Source: Alphaproteobacteria bacterium (GTDB taxonomy: Bacteria; Pseudomonadota; Alphaproteobacteria; Rhodospirillales; Rhodospirillaceae). From it: DNA of 64,000 nucleotides. The position numbers and the translations under genes were made by a program. Below are positions 1-8,540 of this stretch, in pieces (positions within the stretch are counted from its first letter, which is position 1; every line of letters begins with the position of its first letter). Location: positions 1 through 64,000 of the forward strand of contig JAURPI010000025.1 of assembly GCA_030835385.1 (NCBI GenBank). Direction: 5' to 3'. The notes below the pieces were generated by a model. The model saw nothing but the letters and a program-made list of their open reading frames with translations, was not told where the DNA came from and searched no databases.

Positions 1-837
1 ATCTTTTACCCCTGCGTATGTGGTTCGCATGGATGTAAAGCCGGGGTCGAATCCGAAACATTCCGAAACCACTTGGCTGCGGGCCACCTCACTGAGCGCC
101 TCACAAAACAGATCTGATGAATCATATTCGTAAGCTGCATAGCGTGTGACGGCTGGCCGTTTTAGCAGTTGAAGTGTCGCGGTTGCCTTGATGCCCAGAG
201 CACCGCAGTCGCCGACAAATAGTCCCGTTAAATCTGGTCCGTAGTGCCGAAGGAAAGGGGTTGCCGCTTGGTCGTTGCCACCGGTTCCGGTCTTAATGAT
301 GTTACCGTTGGCAACCACGACGTCGAGACCGATGACAGATTGCCCGGCAAACCCATGTTGCCCCGAGCCGTAGTTGATCCCGTTCTGCGACAGAGTTGCG
401 CCAACTGTCGCGTGTTTGCCCGACCCGGTGCCCCAAAACGGGGTGCGTAGCCCACGTTTAGCCAGTGCGGCGTCTAACTCTTGCCAAGTCACGCCCGTCT
501 CGACTGTGACGAACATATCTTCTTCATTAATTGCAACGATTTGATTGAGCCGTCGTGTATCGATGACCACGGCATCACTGCGGTTTGCGATGTATCCCGC
601 AGAGTAAGAGAGTCCTCCGCCACGCGGAACAACGACCAATCCCGACTCCGCAATGGTTTTTACCGCAGCAGCGAGTTGCTCGACAGACCCTGGACTGATG
701 ACCGCGCTTGGGGCAATGCCTTCGTAGAACAAGTCTGTGGAGAAAAATGCCCGCGCTGCATCGTCGGTCAGCACGTGCTCTGCGCCTAGAGACTCGGCCA
801 GCGCAGCGAGGGCGACGTCAGCGGTTTGTATGTTCAC
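1..837 (-). CDS. FAD-binding oxidoreductase, GlcD/PCMH type (C-terminus outside window)
   Basis: Reading the complement from a GTG at 837 gives 279 codons open to the window edge. The protein is like the FAD/FMN-containing dehydrogenases of the GlcD/VAO superfamily. A P-R-G-G-G-L-S-Y motif near residue 70 is the FAD diphosphate loop, and W-G-T-G-S-G-K-H with G-A-T-L-S-Q-N-G and G-F-A-G-Q-S-V-I-G-L-D follow in the usual PCMH order. Members oxidise 2-hydroxy acids or related alcohols with covalent or tightly bound FAD; the substrate here is unknown. An in-frame TAA lies four codons upstream of the GTG, so this is the longest possible start. It begins 9 nt after the stop of the methyltransferase gene upstream and is probably cotranscribed with it. 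The C-terminal substrate domain is not visible. Confidence 0.88.
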   Translation of the reverse strand, partial: MNIQTADVALAALAESLGAEHVLTDDAARAFFSTDLFYEGIAPSAVISPGSVEQLAAAVKTIAESGLVVVPRGGGLSYSAGYIANRSDAVVIDTRRLNQIVAINEEDMFVTVETGVTWQELDAALAKRGLRTPFWGTGSGKHATVGATLSQNGINYGSGQHGFAGQSVIGLDVVVANGNIIKTGTGGNDQAATPFLRHYGPDLTGLFVGDCGALGIKATATLQLLKRPAVTRYAAYEYDSSDLFCEALSEVARSQVVSECFGFDPGFTSMRTTYAGVKD

Positions 838-846
838 GAGAGTGTC

Positions 847-2022
847 TTAACTGGACCTGGTGCCGCAAAGATAACTCATGCCCCGCGCACCGCGCGACGC
901 ACCCATTACTTTTTCCGCCTCCACTTCTGGCTGGATGCTGTGGGCTTCAGCAGGACCAAACCCAATCTCAGAAAACACATCGTCGTTTTTCCAGCCATGG
1001 GATTTGGCAACGGCGGGTAGGTCCATATCCAGAACCGTGCCCCAGAACGGTTCATTGTTGTTGAAGGAATCCCAATCACGGGTGAAATCGAGCCACGGGT
1101 CTTCGTGGCGATAAGGTTGAATCTCCTGATGGACCATCATGCCACCGGGTTTCAGCAGACGACGACTTTCCTCAAGCACGTTGAACGTGGCCTGAAGGCC
1201 AGTCTCGTGTAGGAAGCCGGCAGACACGACCAGGTCGAAACTCTCATCTTCAAAGTCAGTTTTCTCAGCATTTTGTTGAGAAAAATGGACAGCGACGCCG
1301 AGATGCTCCGCCCGTCCATGACCATACCGCAGGCACGGTCCGCCGGTGTCGATGCCCCAAACCTCCGCTTCGGGGAAGCCCTCTTTAAGGGCAACCGTTG
1401 AAGCGCCAACCGTGCAGCCCATGTCGAGGATGCGGGTCGGTTTAAAATCTCGGAAACGAGTTTGAATGTACTTTGTCAGGGCGACGCCGAGACCATCATT
1501 GCGCGGTCCAAAATTCCCGTCCACATAAATGAAGGCGCCGCGATCATATACGGCGCCCATACCAACATCATCTTCCGTTACTTCCGTATGGTAGCCACCG
1601 GCCATGCAGTGATGATGGTTCTCGTCCAGGTAAGATGGAATCTGCACGTCAGGGTTGAGCGTCAGACTGCCTTTGACTGGACCATCGGCAATGCGGCGGA
1701 AGTTGGTGATCATGTCTGGCAACTGTCGCTCGACAGTTTCAGCAACCGAACTCCACATCATTTCTTGGGAGCAGCGTTGCAGGGCGCTGGACATACGGTA
1801 TTCGCGGGTCGGCAGCATGGCTTTGCGGACTTCTTGGCGAGTCTCCGGTGCGCGCCCATGACTTTTCATAAACGCGGGGCGCACAGTTTCCTCGTAGACC
1901 GTCTTGTTGTGTGGCGTGATGTCACTACGAATAAAATTCGACAGATGATGTACAAAATCCGTACGGGCCGCCTCGTCATGGGTCGGCACCGGCATCATCG
2001 GGTGGGCGGCCTGTTCACGCAT
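847..2022 (-). CDS. SAM-dependent methyltransferase with long N-terminal domain (paralogue A)
   Basis: 391 aa. A class I methyltransferase fold occupies about residues 195-350: motif I I-L-D-M-G-C-T-V-G begins at residue 198, the acidic motif II is W-G-I-D, and motif IV is F-D-L-V-V-S. Before it lies a roughly 190-residue helical-looking region with E-R-Q-L-P-D, Q-E-M-M-W and a H-H-H-C-M-A-G-G-Y motif. After it comes N-N-N-E-P-F-W. The same architecture recurs in the genes at 5623 and 51911. ATG 2022 was chosen over upstream TTG/GTG codons because GGAG lies 10 nt before it. A VOC gene lies upstream and a FAD oxidoreductase 9 nt downstream, both on the same strand. Methyl acceptor unknown; a small-molecule substrate is only a guess. 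Confidence 0.85.
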   Translation of the reverse strand: MREQAAHPMMPVPTHDEAARTDFVHHLSNFIRSDITPHNKTVYEETVRPAFMKSHGRAPETRQEVRKAMLPTREYRMSSALQRCSQEMMWSSVAETVERQLPDMITNFRRIADGPVKGSLTLNPDVQIPSYLDENHHHCMAGGYHTEVTEDDVGMGAVYDRGAFIYVDGNFGPRNDGLGVALTKYIQTRFRDFKPTRILDMGCTVGASTVALKEGFPEAEVWGIDTGGPCLRYGHGRAEHLGVAVHFSQQNAEKTDFEDESFDLVVSAGFLHETGLQATFNVLEESRRLLKPGGMMVHQEIQPYRHEDPWLDFTRDWDSFNNNEPFWGTVLDMDLPAVAKSHGWKNDDVFSEIGFGPAEAHSIQPEVEAEKVMGASRGARGMSYLCGTRSS

Positions 2023-2116
2023 CGTCACCAAGCTCCAACTTAGAAGGACCGTGTGAATCGCAAGCAGGATAGAACATTGTATGTGCTCGTCAAACCCTCA
2101 GCTAATAAAGCGGCTT

Positions 2117-2602
2117 TCAGGTGAGGGGTTCAAACACTTCCAGAAAATACCAATCTGGGTCTTGGGCCATGAACAGCCGTGCCGGAACGAAATCTCCCGT
2201 CTCGTCTCCAAGGTTGCGGGCCTCAGTCACCGGCATAACGATTTCTCCGCCTAGCTCTGGTACCGCCTTTGCAGCGGCGTTTGCATTTGATGTGGAGAGA
2301 ACTAAGGCGACGCTGCCAATACCGAGGCGGCGAATATCACGATTCGGTTCTGGTAGAGGTGGATCGCGCATTTCCATAAGGCCGATCATGGAAACAAGTG
2401 GATTTTCACCCTTGAGGATGATGAAACGTCCGTCGCCGCCGCGCGGCTCCTCGCCGACAGGAAAGAAAGGGACGCGTGCCATATCGACCGTTAGTTCAGC
2501 GTAAACTGAAAGGCCAAACACACCACCATAAAATGCAAGTGACCGTTCTATATCGCGCACCAGCAAAGTTGCGCGGCGCAACGTGCTGGTTACATCACTC
2601 AT
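2117..2602 (-). CDS. VOC (glyoxalase/bleomycin-resistance) family protein
   Basis: 161 aa, one VOC module with two beta-alpha-beta-beta-beta halves. The first half starts with R-A-T-L-L-V-R-D-I-E-R-S-L-A-F-Y and the second ends with M-A-Q-D-P-D-W-Y-F-L-E-V-F, where the final Glu is the usual metal ligand. VOC proteins are metal-dependent lyases, isomerases or extradiol dioxygenases, or bind small molecules; the reaction here is not predictable. The protein resembles the exported VOC protein at 13805-14371 (shared D-I-E-R-S and D-P-P-L-P). Start ATG with an A/G-rich stretch about 10 nt upstream. It lies between the fused hydrolase and methyltransferase A in a same-strand run. Confidence 0.85.
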   Translation of the reverse strand: MSDVTSTLRRATLLVRDIERSLAFYGGVFGLSVYAELTVDMARVPFFPVGEEPRGGDGRFIILKGENPLVSMIGLMEMRDPPLPEPNRDIRRLGIGSVALVLSTSNANAAAKAVPELGGEIVMPVTEARNLGDETGDFVPARLFMAQDPDWYFLEVFEPLT

Positions 2603-2624
2603 CTAAACCGTTCTCCGCACCTAT

Positions 2625-4322
2625 TTAGTTCGCAAGGAAGCCAAGAATGGCTCTTGCCCTTGCGGTCGGGTCCGCCGGCCGTGCGGCGGCGGTTCCGTTG
2701 GCCAAGCCATTAACGGCATCCCCCGCCCAGCGGTACCGCACATCTTCTTCCGTTTCGAACACCAGAGTTGGAGCCGACACATCTGTCAGACATGCTTTAC
2801 CGTCGATGCTAAGTGCTGCTGCGATTGCATCGCCCGCGTGATCCCATTGTTTCAACGTATCAACAAGACGCATGTGTAAGTTCTGAGGTTCAATGTCTGG
2901 TGTGATTTTGCGGATCGCGCCAACGCCGCCATCATACCATGGCCAATGCACTGCCTGATCACGCAGCATATGCCAACACCGGTGTAAGTGTGTGCCATCC
3001 ATCTGAGGGCGCAGATCCGGCAAATAATTCACTTTCATTTCCGCGCTTAAGTCTGTGTCGGGAAGGGCGACACCATCAAGGACAAGGTGCTGCACGCGGT
3101 TACCGGCCTGACCAGCCAACGCAAGAGCGAGTGGTGTGCTCATCCCGTCTGCAACCAGGTCGACTTGGTCTAGGCCGAGGACATCTAAAGCGGCGATAAG
3201 GGCGGTGGCATAAGAGGCCGCGTCTGGTTGGGCCAGAGGATCGGAGTCATTGCAGCCTGGCAGGTCTAATCCGAAAGCCGGGCGACCCTGGCCAAGGGCT
3301 TTGAGAAAAGTTTCATCAGCTCGGGCGCTACCCGGTAAGTCGTGCAAGTACACGATCGGCCTACCTGTGCCCTGGCCAGCACGGCGGACCAAGATCTGGC
3401 CAGCTCCCGTATCCACATACCCCCGGGTAACAGCGCCGCCACCAAGTGGGTCCTTCAATGGATCGGGTGGAGAGAAATCACCCGCACCGTCGTGGTCTGC
3501 ATAATCGTTGAAGAGTTCACCAAGACGCGCTTTCCATGCGTCCCGGTCTGGCGATAAGCGTTCAATGGTGCTGCCGTCTGGAAGGGGGTCGGGCAGGGCA
3601 TCAAGGAAGGCGTAGAGCACATCATCTTCCCGCGCCATGAATACGCAACGCGCTGACAAAGTCGGTACCACGGGTACGGCCTTGTATCGCATCGCGGCGG
3701 AGTAGGCGTCCGAGAAGTGCGGCCCGGCCATGAACAGGTCCATGCTATAGGCCTGCATATATTTCATGTCGCGTTGAGCCATTGGCAGGCGGGTTGCCTT
3801 TGATTTGGCAAACCAAGGGAACCAGCGTTGGAAATCTCGCACCCGAGTCCATTCTTCACCTAAATAGCTGCCAGTACCCGTCACCTTAAACGGACGCATG
3901 TAGCTGTTGATGAAGGCGTGATCCGTGTCGCCCGCGGGTAAGGACAATCCGTCCATAATCGCGACCGCAACACGCTCTGGGTGATTGGCTGCAAAATCCA
4001 GCAAGATTTTCGAACTGGTGTGAAAGCCATAAACGGGGCAGCGCTCCACGCCGAACCCGAGAATTGTTTCTGCCAGCGCGCTGGAGAAATCACCAATCTC
4101 TGGTCGAGGTTCGGGCGGAAGAGGTGTCGAATTGCCGTATCCGGGTGTGTCGATAGCGATGGTCGTGAAGCGATCTGAAAAGTGTTCGACCAAAGGCTCA
4201 TGCAGAACCGACGATCGTGGGGAATCGTGCAAAAGAATAACCGGTGGGCCAGAGCCTGCCGCACGATAGTGGACCTGGCCGGCCCCAACATTAACGAAAC
4301 CCTTGCGAACTTTGGCCGACAT
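2625..4322 (-). CDS. Tandem alpha/beta-hydrolase fusion with atypical nucleophile elbows
   Basis: 565 aa, two alpha/beta-hydrolase domains in one chain, about residues 7-290 and 300-565. Each begins with the strand and oxyanion loop (V-I-L-L-H-D-S-P and I-V-Y-L-H-D-L-P) and continues with the D-T-P-G-Y-G-N-S or D-L-P-G-C-N-D-S stretch typical of the fold. The nucleophile elbow expected as G-x-S-x-G is G-F-H-T-S in domain 1 (His at residue 101) and A-D-G-M-S in domain 2 (Gly at residue 393), so neither has the catalytic serine. ATG 4322 follows GAGGGAG at good spacing and is preferred to a TTG five codons earlier. It could be a non-hydrolytic or differently catalysing member, or a binding protein. 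Located downstream of the double cupin gene. Confidence 0.85.
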   Translation of the reverse strand: MSAKVRKGFVNVGAGQVHYRAAGSGPPVILLHDSPRSSVLHEPLVEHFSDRFTTIAIDTPGYGNSTPLPPEPRPEIGDFSSALAETILGFGVERCPVYGFHTSSKILLDFAANHPERVAVAIMDGLSLPAGDTDHAFINSYMRPFKVTGTGSYLGEEWTRVRDFQRWFPWFAKSKATRLPMAQRDMKYMQAYSMDLFMAGPHFSDAYSAAMRYKAVPVVPTLSARCVFMAREDDVLYAFLDALPDPLPDGSTIERLSPDRDAWKARLGELFNDYADHDGAGDFSPPDPLKDPLGGGAVTRGYVDTGAGQILVRRAGQGTGRPIVYLHDLPGSARADETFLKALGQGRPAFGLDLPGCNDSDPLAQPDAASYATALIAALDVLGLDQVDLVADGMSTPLALALAGQAGNRVQHLVLDGVALPDTDLSAEMKVNYLPDLRPQMDGTHLHRCWHMLRDQAVHWPWYDGGVGAIRKITPDIEPQNLHMRLVDTLKQWDHAGDAIAAALSIDGKACLTDVSAPTLVFETEEDVRYRWAGDAVNGLANGTAAARPADPTARARAILGFLAN

Positions 4323-4420
4323 GGCGTGCTCCCTCAAACGTGACGGAGCAGACTAGCGCCCTCCGCCCTCGGGCGCGAGTGTCACGTGGGGTTGGCGGTC
4401 GAAATCTGTTCAGACAGCGG

Positions 4421-5269
4421 TCAGTAAGGCAGAGAGGGGTCGTAATCCGGCGCGAGACCGGCCGCCAGTTCATCTGGGAGATAAGGTTTGTAAGGTGCAT
4501 CCCATTGAACCGGATGAGCTTCATCTGACCATTCCGTCGTCAGTGGGCCACCCTTGCAGCGGAACAAACCTAGAGCCCCTGTGTTGGTGCCCACTGGTCC
4601 GTGGGGAATGCCGGGTGGTCGCCAAAAGTAGGCGCCCTTCTTAAGAACACCCATGGGCATGTGAAACTCGCCGGACAGCAAGAAGACTTCTTCGACAACC
4701 GGATGCGTTTCAAGTCGGTTGACCTCTCCGGTCATGCCCGTTTCATCGACATCCAACATCCAAGTGGTATCACCCGTATCCGGGTCTTGGCGTAAACCTA
4801 ATCGTTTTACGCCTGGTGCCGCGACTTTGGGATCAGTAGCGCTGCCCCAAGTTACGGACTTGGTCGGAATGCGCTCGACCAACTTGTCGCGGTTGTAAAG
4901 CCCGCTTGGCGCAGATCCTTCGACACGCTGATGCGCTCCCTCGAAAAATGTCATCACATCGGCACCGGTCGTTGACGTCATAGATGAGCGTTGGAACCCG
5001 GCCGGCAAATAGGCGTAGTCACCGTCTTCGTATGTCGTGCCGTTTATCGTGAGGGCGCCTGATAGAACGAATAACTCTTCATCGCTATCGACGTAATGAT
5101 CTTGTGCAAGGGTCCAGCCCGCAGGATAGCGCAGTATGGTGGTCACGGCCTTGGACGACTCATCGAAACTGAGGGGTTTTGCCTCTGCGCCAGGGCGTGC
5201 TGTGTCTTCGCCCATCGCACGCCAGGCGACAGCCTGGCACTGAATGAATTCGATGTGGGGCCGTGGCAT
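4421..5269 (-). CDS. Double-cupin domain protein
   Basis: 282 aa. Two cupin barrels. The first has E-E-L-F-V-L-S-G-A-L followed by G-D-Y-A-Y-L-P-A-G, the second E-E-V-F-L-L-S-G-E-F and K-G-A-Y-F-W-R-P-P-G-I-P-H-G, where the last His is in a metal-ligand position. Bicupins include dioxygenases, decarboxylases and isomerases of organic acids; no subgroup was recognised. ATG 5269 is preceded by AGAGGT at correct spacing and lies 13 nt after the small protein gene, in the same direction. A longer reading upstream would overlap that gene. It probably belongs to an operon with methyltransferase B, the small protein and the fused hydrolase. Confidence 0.83.
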   Translation of the reverse strand: MPRPHIEFIQCQAVAWRAMGEDTARPGAEAKPLSFDESSKAVTTILRYPAGWTLAQDHYVDSDEELFVLSGALTINGTTYEDGDYAYLPAGFQRSSMTSTTGADVMTFFEGAHQRVEGSAPSGLYNRDKLVERIPTKSVTWGSATDPKVAAPGVKRLGLRQDPDTGDTTWMLDVDETGMTGEVNRLETHPVVEEVFLLSGEFHMPMGVLKKGAYFWRPPGIPHGPVGTNTGALGLFRCKGGPLTTEWSDEAHPVQWDAPYKPYLPDELAAGLAPDYDPSLPY

Positions 5270-5282
5270 TCCAGCTACCTCT

Positions 5283-5609
5283 TTACGTGTTAGCTTCTTG
5301 ATCCGCTTGGCCTTCCAGCGTGGTGCGGGCTTCACGCACGGTCCGAAACAGGCGTCGGATTAATTGTTCTCTCTGGTCCCGGCGTTCTTCCCACGCTTTT
5401 TCATCGGGCTGCCAGTTTTCAATGTCAGAGCGGCTAACCGTGCCTTTCTCATCGAGAACTCGCTCAATGGTATCAAACCGGTCTGTGAGGACAGAGACCT
5501 CCGTGGCCAGTGCAATGATCATGGCATGCATCTGGTCCATGTTGGGATCGTCGAAATATTGAGGGCGCTTGCCTTGGGCCGGTCGGGGCGTGGTGATCTT
5601 ATCGGTCAT
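5283..5609 (-). CDS. Small coiled-coil-like conserved protein next to methyltransferase B
   Basis: 108 aa, highly charged, no signal peptide or membrane segment. The central region (about residues 28-50) has heptad-like hydrophobic spacing, M-I-I-A-L-A-T-E-V-S-V-L-T-D-R, followed by D-T-I-E-R-V and a second helix rich in Arg/Glu near residues 75-100. A clear homologue is at 53146-53511 in this window, also next to a methyltransferase of the same family. I do not recognise a named family. It starts 13 nt after the methyltransferase stop, so cotranscription is likely. A role as partner or regulator of the methyltransferase is an inference from this repeated proximity. Confidence 0.75.
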   Translation of the reverse strand: MTDKITTPRPAQGKRPQYFDDPNMDQMHAMIIALATEVSVLTDRFDTIERVLDEKGTVSRSDIENWQPDEKAWEERRDQREQLIRRLFRTVREARTTLEGQADQEANT

Positions 5610-5622
5610 GACGTGTGAGTAA

Positions 5623-6807
5623 TCAGGACTCGCGTTTGGTCATATGAGCATACCAAGCCTGTCCGCCCCCCCGGGTAGAGCCCATGAACTTTTTGTTCTG
5701 AACTTCCACAGCGCCAGTCAATTGATTGGCCTCCGCAATGCCCGGTCCGTTGCCCTGCCAGTAGTCGTTCCGGTTAAAACCAGCGGCTTCTGCGACATCT
5801 GCGAAGTCCATCTCATGCACGGCGCCCCAAAAGGGTTCGTTGTTATTGTAGGTGTCCCAATCTCGAACGAACTGAGTCCAAGGGTCTACCCCTTCGTATG
5901 GCGGTAACTCGGACAGCAAAAACACGCCGCCAGGCTTCAGCACACGATGGGCTTCTTTGAACACATTATAAACGGCGCTACGCGACATCTCGTGAAAAGA
6001 GGCCGGGCAGTTCACCAGGTCGAAGCCCTCGTCTTCAAAGGTCATCGCTTCGCCATTCATCTGGTGGAAATGAATTGCGACCCCCATGCTTTCTGCTCTC
6101 GCGTGGGCATATCGCAATACGGCGGGTCCTACATCGATGGCGTGAAGCTCTGCGTCGGGGAATGCCGACTTAAGGCCAGTGGTTGAGCCACCTGCCGTGC
6201 ACCCGATCTCTAGAATTTTATTTGGCCTCAAATCTGGGAAGGACGTAGCGATCATCAATGCGGCAGCTTTGCCAATGCCGTCCATGCGCGGTCCGAAAAG
6301 ACCTTGCGTGTAAATAAAGGCGCCTTTGTCGTAGAGCGCGCCGGCTGTAATGTCGTCATCGACGAGGTCGCCCGAGTATCCGCCCGGCATACAATGATGA
6401 TCGTTATCCGCCACGTAGGATGGGATTTCGAAATCCGGCTCCAGGTGCAAAGACCCAAGAGTATCGCCATCCCGAATGGTTTTAGCCGTGGCAATTAAGT
6501 CTGGCAGCTGCCTCTGAATTGTATCGTCGACCGAATTCCACATCATTTCCTGAACGGTGCGTTGGAATGAACTGGTCATTTGATAATAGGGATCGCGCAC
6601 CATCTCCTTGCGGATTTCGTGACGGCTTTCTGGGTCTCGGCCTTTCTCGGCTTTGATTTTTGGCAAGACCCGCCGCTGATAGGCTGCGGTGTTACCCGGC
6701 GTGATTTCATTGAGAACGTGCTTGCCGAGTTGATTGAGGAAATCTTGCCGCGCTTGTTCATTCACGGACGATTGCGGCAGAACGGCATGTGGCTCTTGGC
6801 GAAGCAT
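5623..6807 (-). CDS. SAM-dependent methyltransferase with long N-terminal domain (paralogue B)
   Basis: 394 aa, the same layout as the genes at 847 and 51911. An N-terminal region of about 190 residues carries Q-E-M-M-W-N-S-V, Q-R-Q-L-P-D-L-I and D-H-H-C-M-P-G-G-Y. The class I methyltransferase domain has motif I I-L-E-I-G-C-T-A-G-G, motif II H-A-I-D-V and motif IV F-D-L-V-N-C. A C-terminal tail includes W-D-T-Y-N-N-N-E-P-F-W-G. Start ATG with GGAG 7 nt upstream. First gene of a probable operon running to the small protein, the double cupin and the fused hydrolase. Substrate unknown; the paralogues differ after motif IV, so they may methylate different acceptors. Confidence 0.86.
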   Translation of the reverse strand: MLRQEPHAVLPQSSVNEQARQDFLNQLGKHVLNEITPGNTAAYQRRVLPKIKAEKGRDPESRHEIRKEMVRDPYYQMTSSFQRTVQEMMWNSVDDTIQRQLPDLIATAKTIRDGDTLGSLHLEPDFEIPSYVADNDHHCMPGGYSGDLVDDDITAGALYDKGAFIYTQGLFGPRMDGIGKAAALMIATSFPDLRPNKILEIGCTAGGSTTGLKSAFPDAELHAIDVGPAVLRYAHARAESMGVAIHFHQMNGEAMTFEDEGFDLVNCPASFHEMSRSAVYNVFKEAHRVLKPGGVFLLSELPPYEGVDPWTQFVRDWDTYNNNEPFWGAVHEMDFADVAEAAGFNRNDYWQGNGPGIAEANQLTGAVEVQNKKFMGSTRGGGQAWYAHMTKRES

Positions 6808-6874
6808 GGCCCACTCCAGGATTCAAAGGTCTAATACAGTAGCGCTGCTGGCCGATGTTGGCAAAGTGGTCGTC

Positions 6875-7816
6875 CTAAGTGGTTTCAATGACGTGGTGGA
6901 CCACGCCGTGGGGCCCGCGCACGGTGAACGAGAGGACCTTGCCGTAAGGAGACAGGCTGACTTCTGTCAGAGGCGCAACAATGTCAGCACCGAAAGACTC
7001 GGCGTTATAGGCCACTTGAGCAGCATCGTTAACGACCACTGTTGCACCCACTAAACCCCGATTAGGCATCACAGCTCGATCGTGCAAGGACTCATAGGCG
7101 GTTTCCGGCAAGCCATAATGAATCAGCCCAAAATAGGGTTCCGTCCGCACAATACCGACGTTCTTAGCGCGCAACTTCATTTTGTGTTTTGTACCCACCA
7201 ACTCGGCAAAACTTTCATGATCAATGCCGTATTCGTGGATGACGCCGAGGCCTAAGACTTTTTCGTAGAACGCCAACACGGCAGGTACATCTGAAATCGG
7301 TGTAGAAATGCTTTGTACTTCGGAGAAAAGTTTTTCTGAGGTGGTGACAAAATTTCGAAAGAAATCACTAGGTCCGCTGACCAGGGCCGTGACAACGGAG
7401 TCGGGGCCCCACAAATGTCCTTCAAGAAACTTGCCGTTTTCTAACTCGTATTCCGCCACCTCTTCCTTGAGATGATAGCCCTTCGCTTCAAGATGTTCCT
7501 TGGCGGCATAGAAATCTGGAGCATAGAAATCGATGACTTTCAGGGCGTCACTGTTGTAGCCCGATGACTTGTGACGAATCACAACGTCCGAAAGAGGGCT
7601 GAATTGAACCAGCCGAATACCGAATCGAGTGCCCGCTGTTTCAAGTAATACAGTTGCAGCGCTATGCCCTTCTATACCCCAAAGGGCGGCGATTGTTTCG
7701 GCGGTTAAGGTTTCCTCTGCGACAGGTGTAAGCCCGTATACGCCCTCAAAGACGCCTCTGTGTGCTGCCAAATCACCGCAACTGATGATAGGGCCATGGA
7801 TCGATGTCACTGCCAT
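6875..7816 (-). CDS. Two-module VOC family protein
   Basis: 313 aa. Two VOC modules: residues about 1-140, starting with I-H-G-P-I-I-S-C-G-D-L, and about 150-310, containing V-Q-S-I-S-T-P-I-S-D-V-P-A-V-L-A-F-Y-E-K-V-L-G-L. It ends with a beta strand V-R-G-P-H-G-V-V-H-H-V-I-E, whose Glu is a likely metal ligand. The layout is that of extradiol-dioxygenase-like or glyoxalase-like proteins of about 300 residues. ATG 7816 chosen; a TTG two codons upstream is weaker. Divergent from the cupin gene at 7929, with 112 bp between. Substrate unknown. Confidence 0.82.
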   Translation of the reverse strand: MAVTSIHGPIISCGDLAAHRGVFEGVYGLTPVAEETLTAETIAALWGIEGHSAATVLLETAGTRFGIRLVQFSPLSDVVIRHKSSGYNSDALKVIDFYAPDFYAAKEHLEAKGYHLKEEVAEYELENGKFLEGHLWGPDSVVTALVSGPSDFFRNFVTTSEKLFSEVQSISTPISDVPAVLAFYEKVLGLGVIHEYGIDHESFAELVGTKHKMKLRAKNVGIVRTEPYFGLIHYGLPETAYESLHDRAVMPNRGLVGATVVVNDAAQVAYNAESFGADIVAPLTEVSLSPYGKVLSFTVRGPHGVVHHVIETT

Positions 7817-7872
7817 TTGCAACTCACCACATGTAAAAGTTGAACCGAGCTATAGCCTTCCCAACGCGAACT

Positions 7873-7885
7873 ATGGTGATACCAT
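7873..7885. promoter_or_regulatory. Short perfect inverted repeat in a divergent promoter region
   Basis: ATGGT-GAT-ACCAT is a perfect 5-3-5 inverted repeat in the 112-bp gap between the divergent VOC gene (start 7816) and cupin gene (start 7929). Its position suits an operator, but the arms are short and no regulator gene is adjacent, so it may be chance. Confidence 0.25.
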
Positions 7886-7928
7886 TTTCGAACCGGGGGT
7901 AATCAAATTGCTCTTCACAAAGAAAAAA

Positions 7929-8540
7929 ATGACGGCAGGGGCGACGTATTTGGTTTTCGATCTCAATCGATTTGTGAAGGACTGTGAGCAGGCTGGCGGC
8001 GAGCTGAACTGCGCTGATTATGTCAGTGCCCGGTTGCGCTACGAGTTGAGCAACCACGTTTCAATGGCCGCCGCTCTTCCGCAGTATGAAGACGAAGAGG
8101 TGATATTACATGCCGACGATAACATCACGATCTTTCTTATCCAGCTGAGTCCCAATCTCAGATACCCGCCACACAACCACAATATGGCGACCACGATCGC
8201 GCTTTGCAGTGGCACAGAATCGGCGGTTTACTCTCGACTGCGTCAGGGCAAGCCTCAGGCAACGGTAACCCGCACCTATACGGCCGGGGAATTAGTGTTT
8301 CTCCCAGCCGATGTTATTCATGCCGTTGGTAACCCGGGCACGCAGAGATCTATGGCGTTGCATGTGTATTATGGAAACCTCCCGGTTGTCCGCCGCAGTT
8401 TGTGGGATTCTGAAACAGGACAAGAACTGCCGTTTACGGATGAGAATTATTTCAAATTGGCGCAGCCCCTAGATCCATCCCAGGCGTACAAGCCGCCTGA
8501 GCAAACTCAATGGGCGGGACGTCCAAGCACTACGCAATAG
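7929..8540 (+). CDS. Cysteine-dioxygenase-like cupin protein
   Basis: 203 aa from ATG 7929. The single cupin domain has P-P-H-N-H-N (two metal-ligand histidines) about residue 80, S-G-T-E-S-A-V-Y-S-R after it, and L-P-A-D-V-I-H-A-V-G-N with the third His. This matches the cysteine dioxygenase / COG5553-type cupins, which bind Fe(II) with three histidines and oxidise thiols with O2. The actual thiol substrate is not known. A much longer open frame extends upstream to 7629, but that part overlaps the divergent VOC gene on the other strand and shows no domain, so the shorter start is used. The last 11 nt overlap the convergent flavin monooxygenase gene. Confidence 0.75.
   Translation: MTAGATYLVFDLNRFVKDCEQAGGELNCADYVSARLRYELSNHVSMAAALPQYEDEEVILHADDNITIFLIQLSPNLRYPPHNHNMATTIALCSGTESAVYSRLRQGKPQATVTRTYTAGELVFLPADVIHAVGNPGTQRSMALHVYYGNLPVVRRSLWDSETGQELPFTDENYFKLAQPLDPSQAYKPPEQTQWAGRPSTTQ

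Noticed and set aside
4356-4376. GCGCCC/GGGCGC hairpin between double cupin and fused hydrolase genes as terminator
   Set aside because: Stem is 6 bp with a 9-nt loop and no T-run; likely chance in GC-rich sequence.
7629-7928. 100-residue N-terminal extension of the cysteine-dioxygenase-like gene
   Set aside because: It lies opposite the VOC gene and has shadow-like composition; ATG 7929 fits the cupin start.
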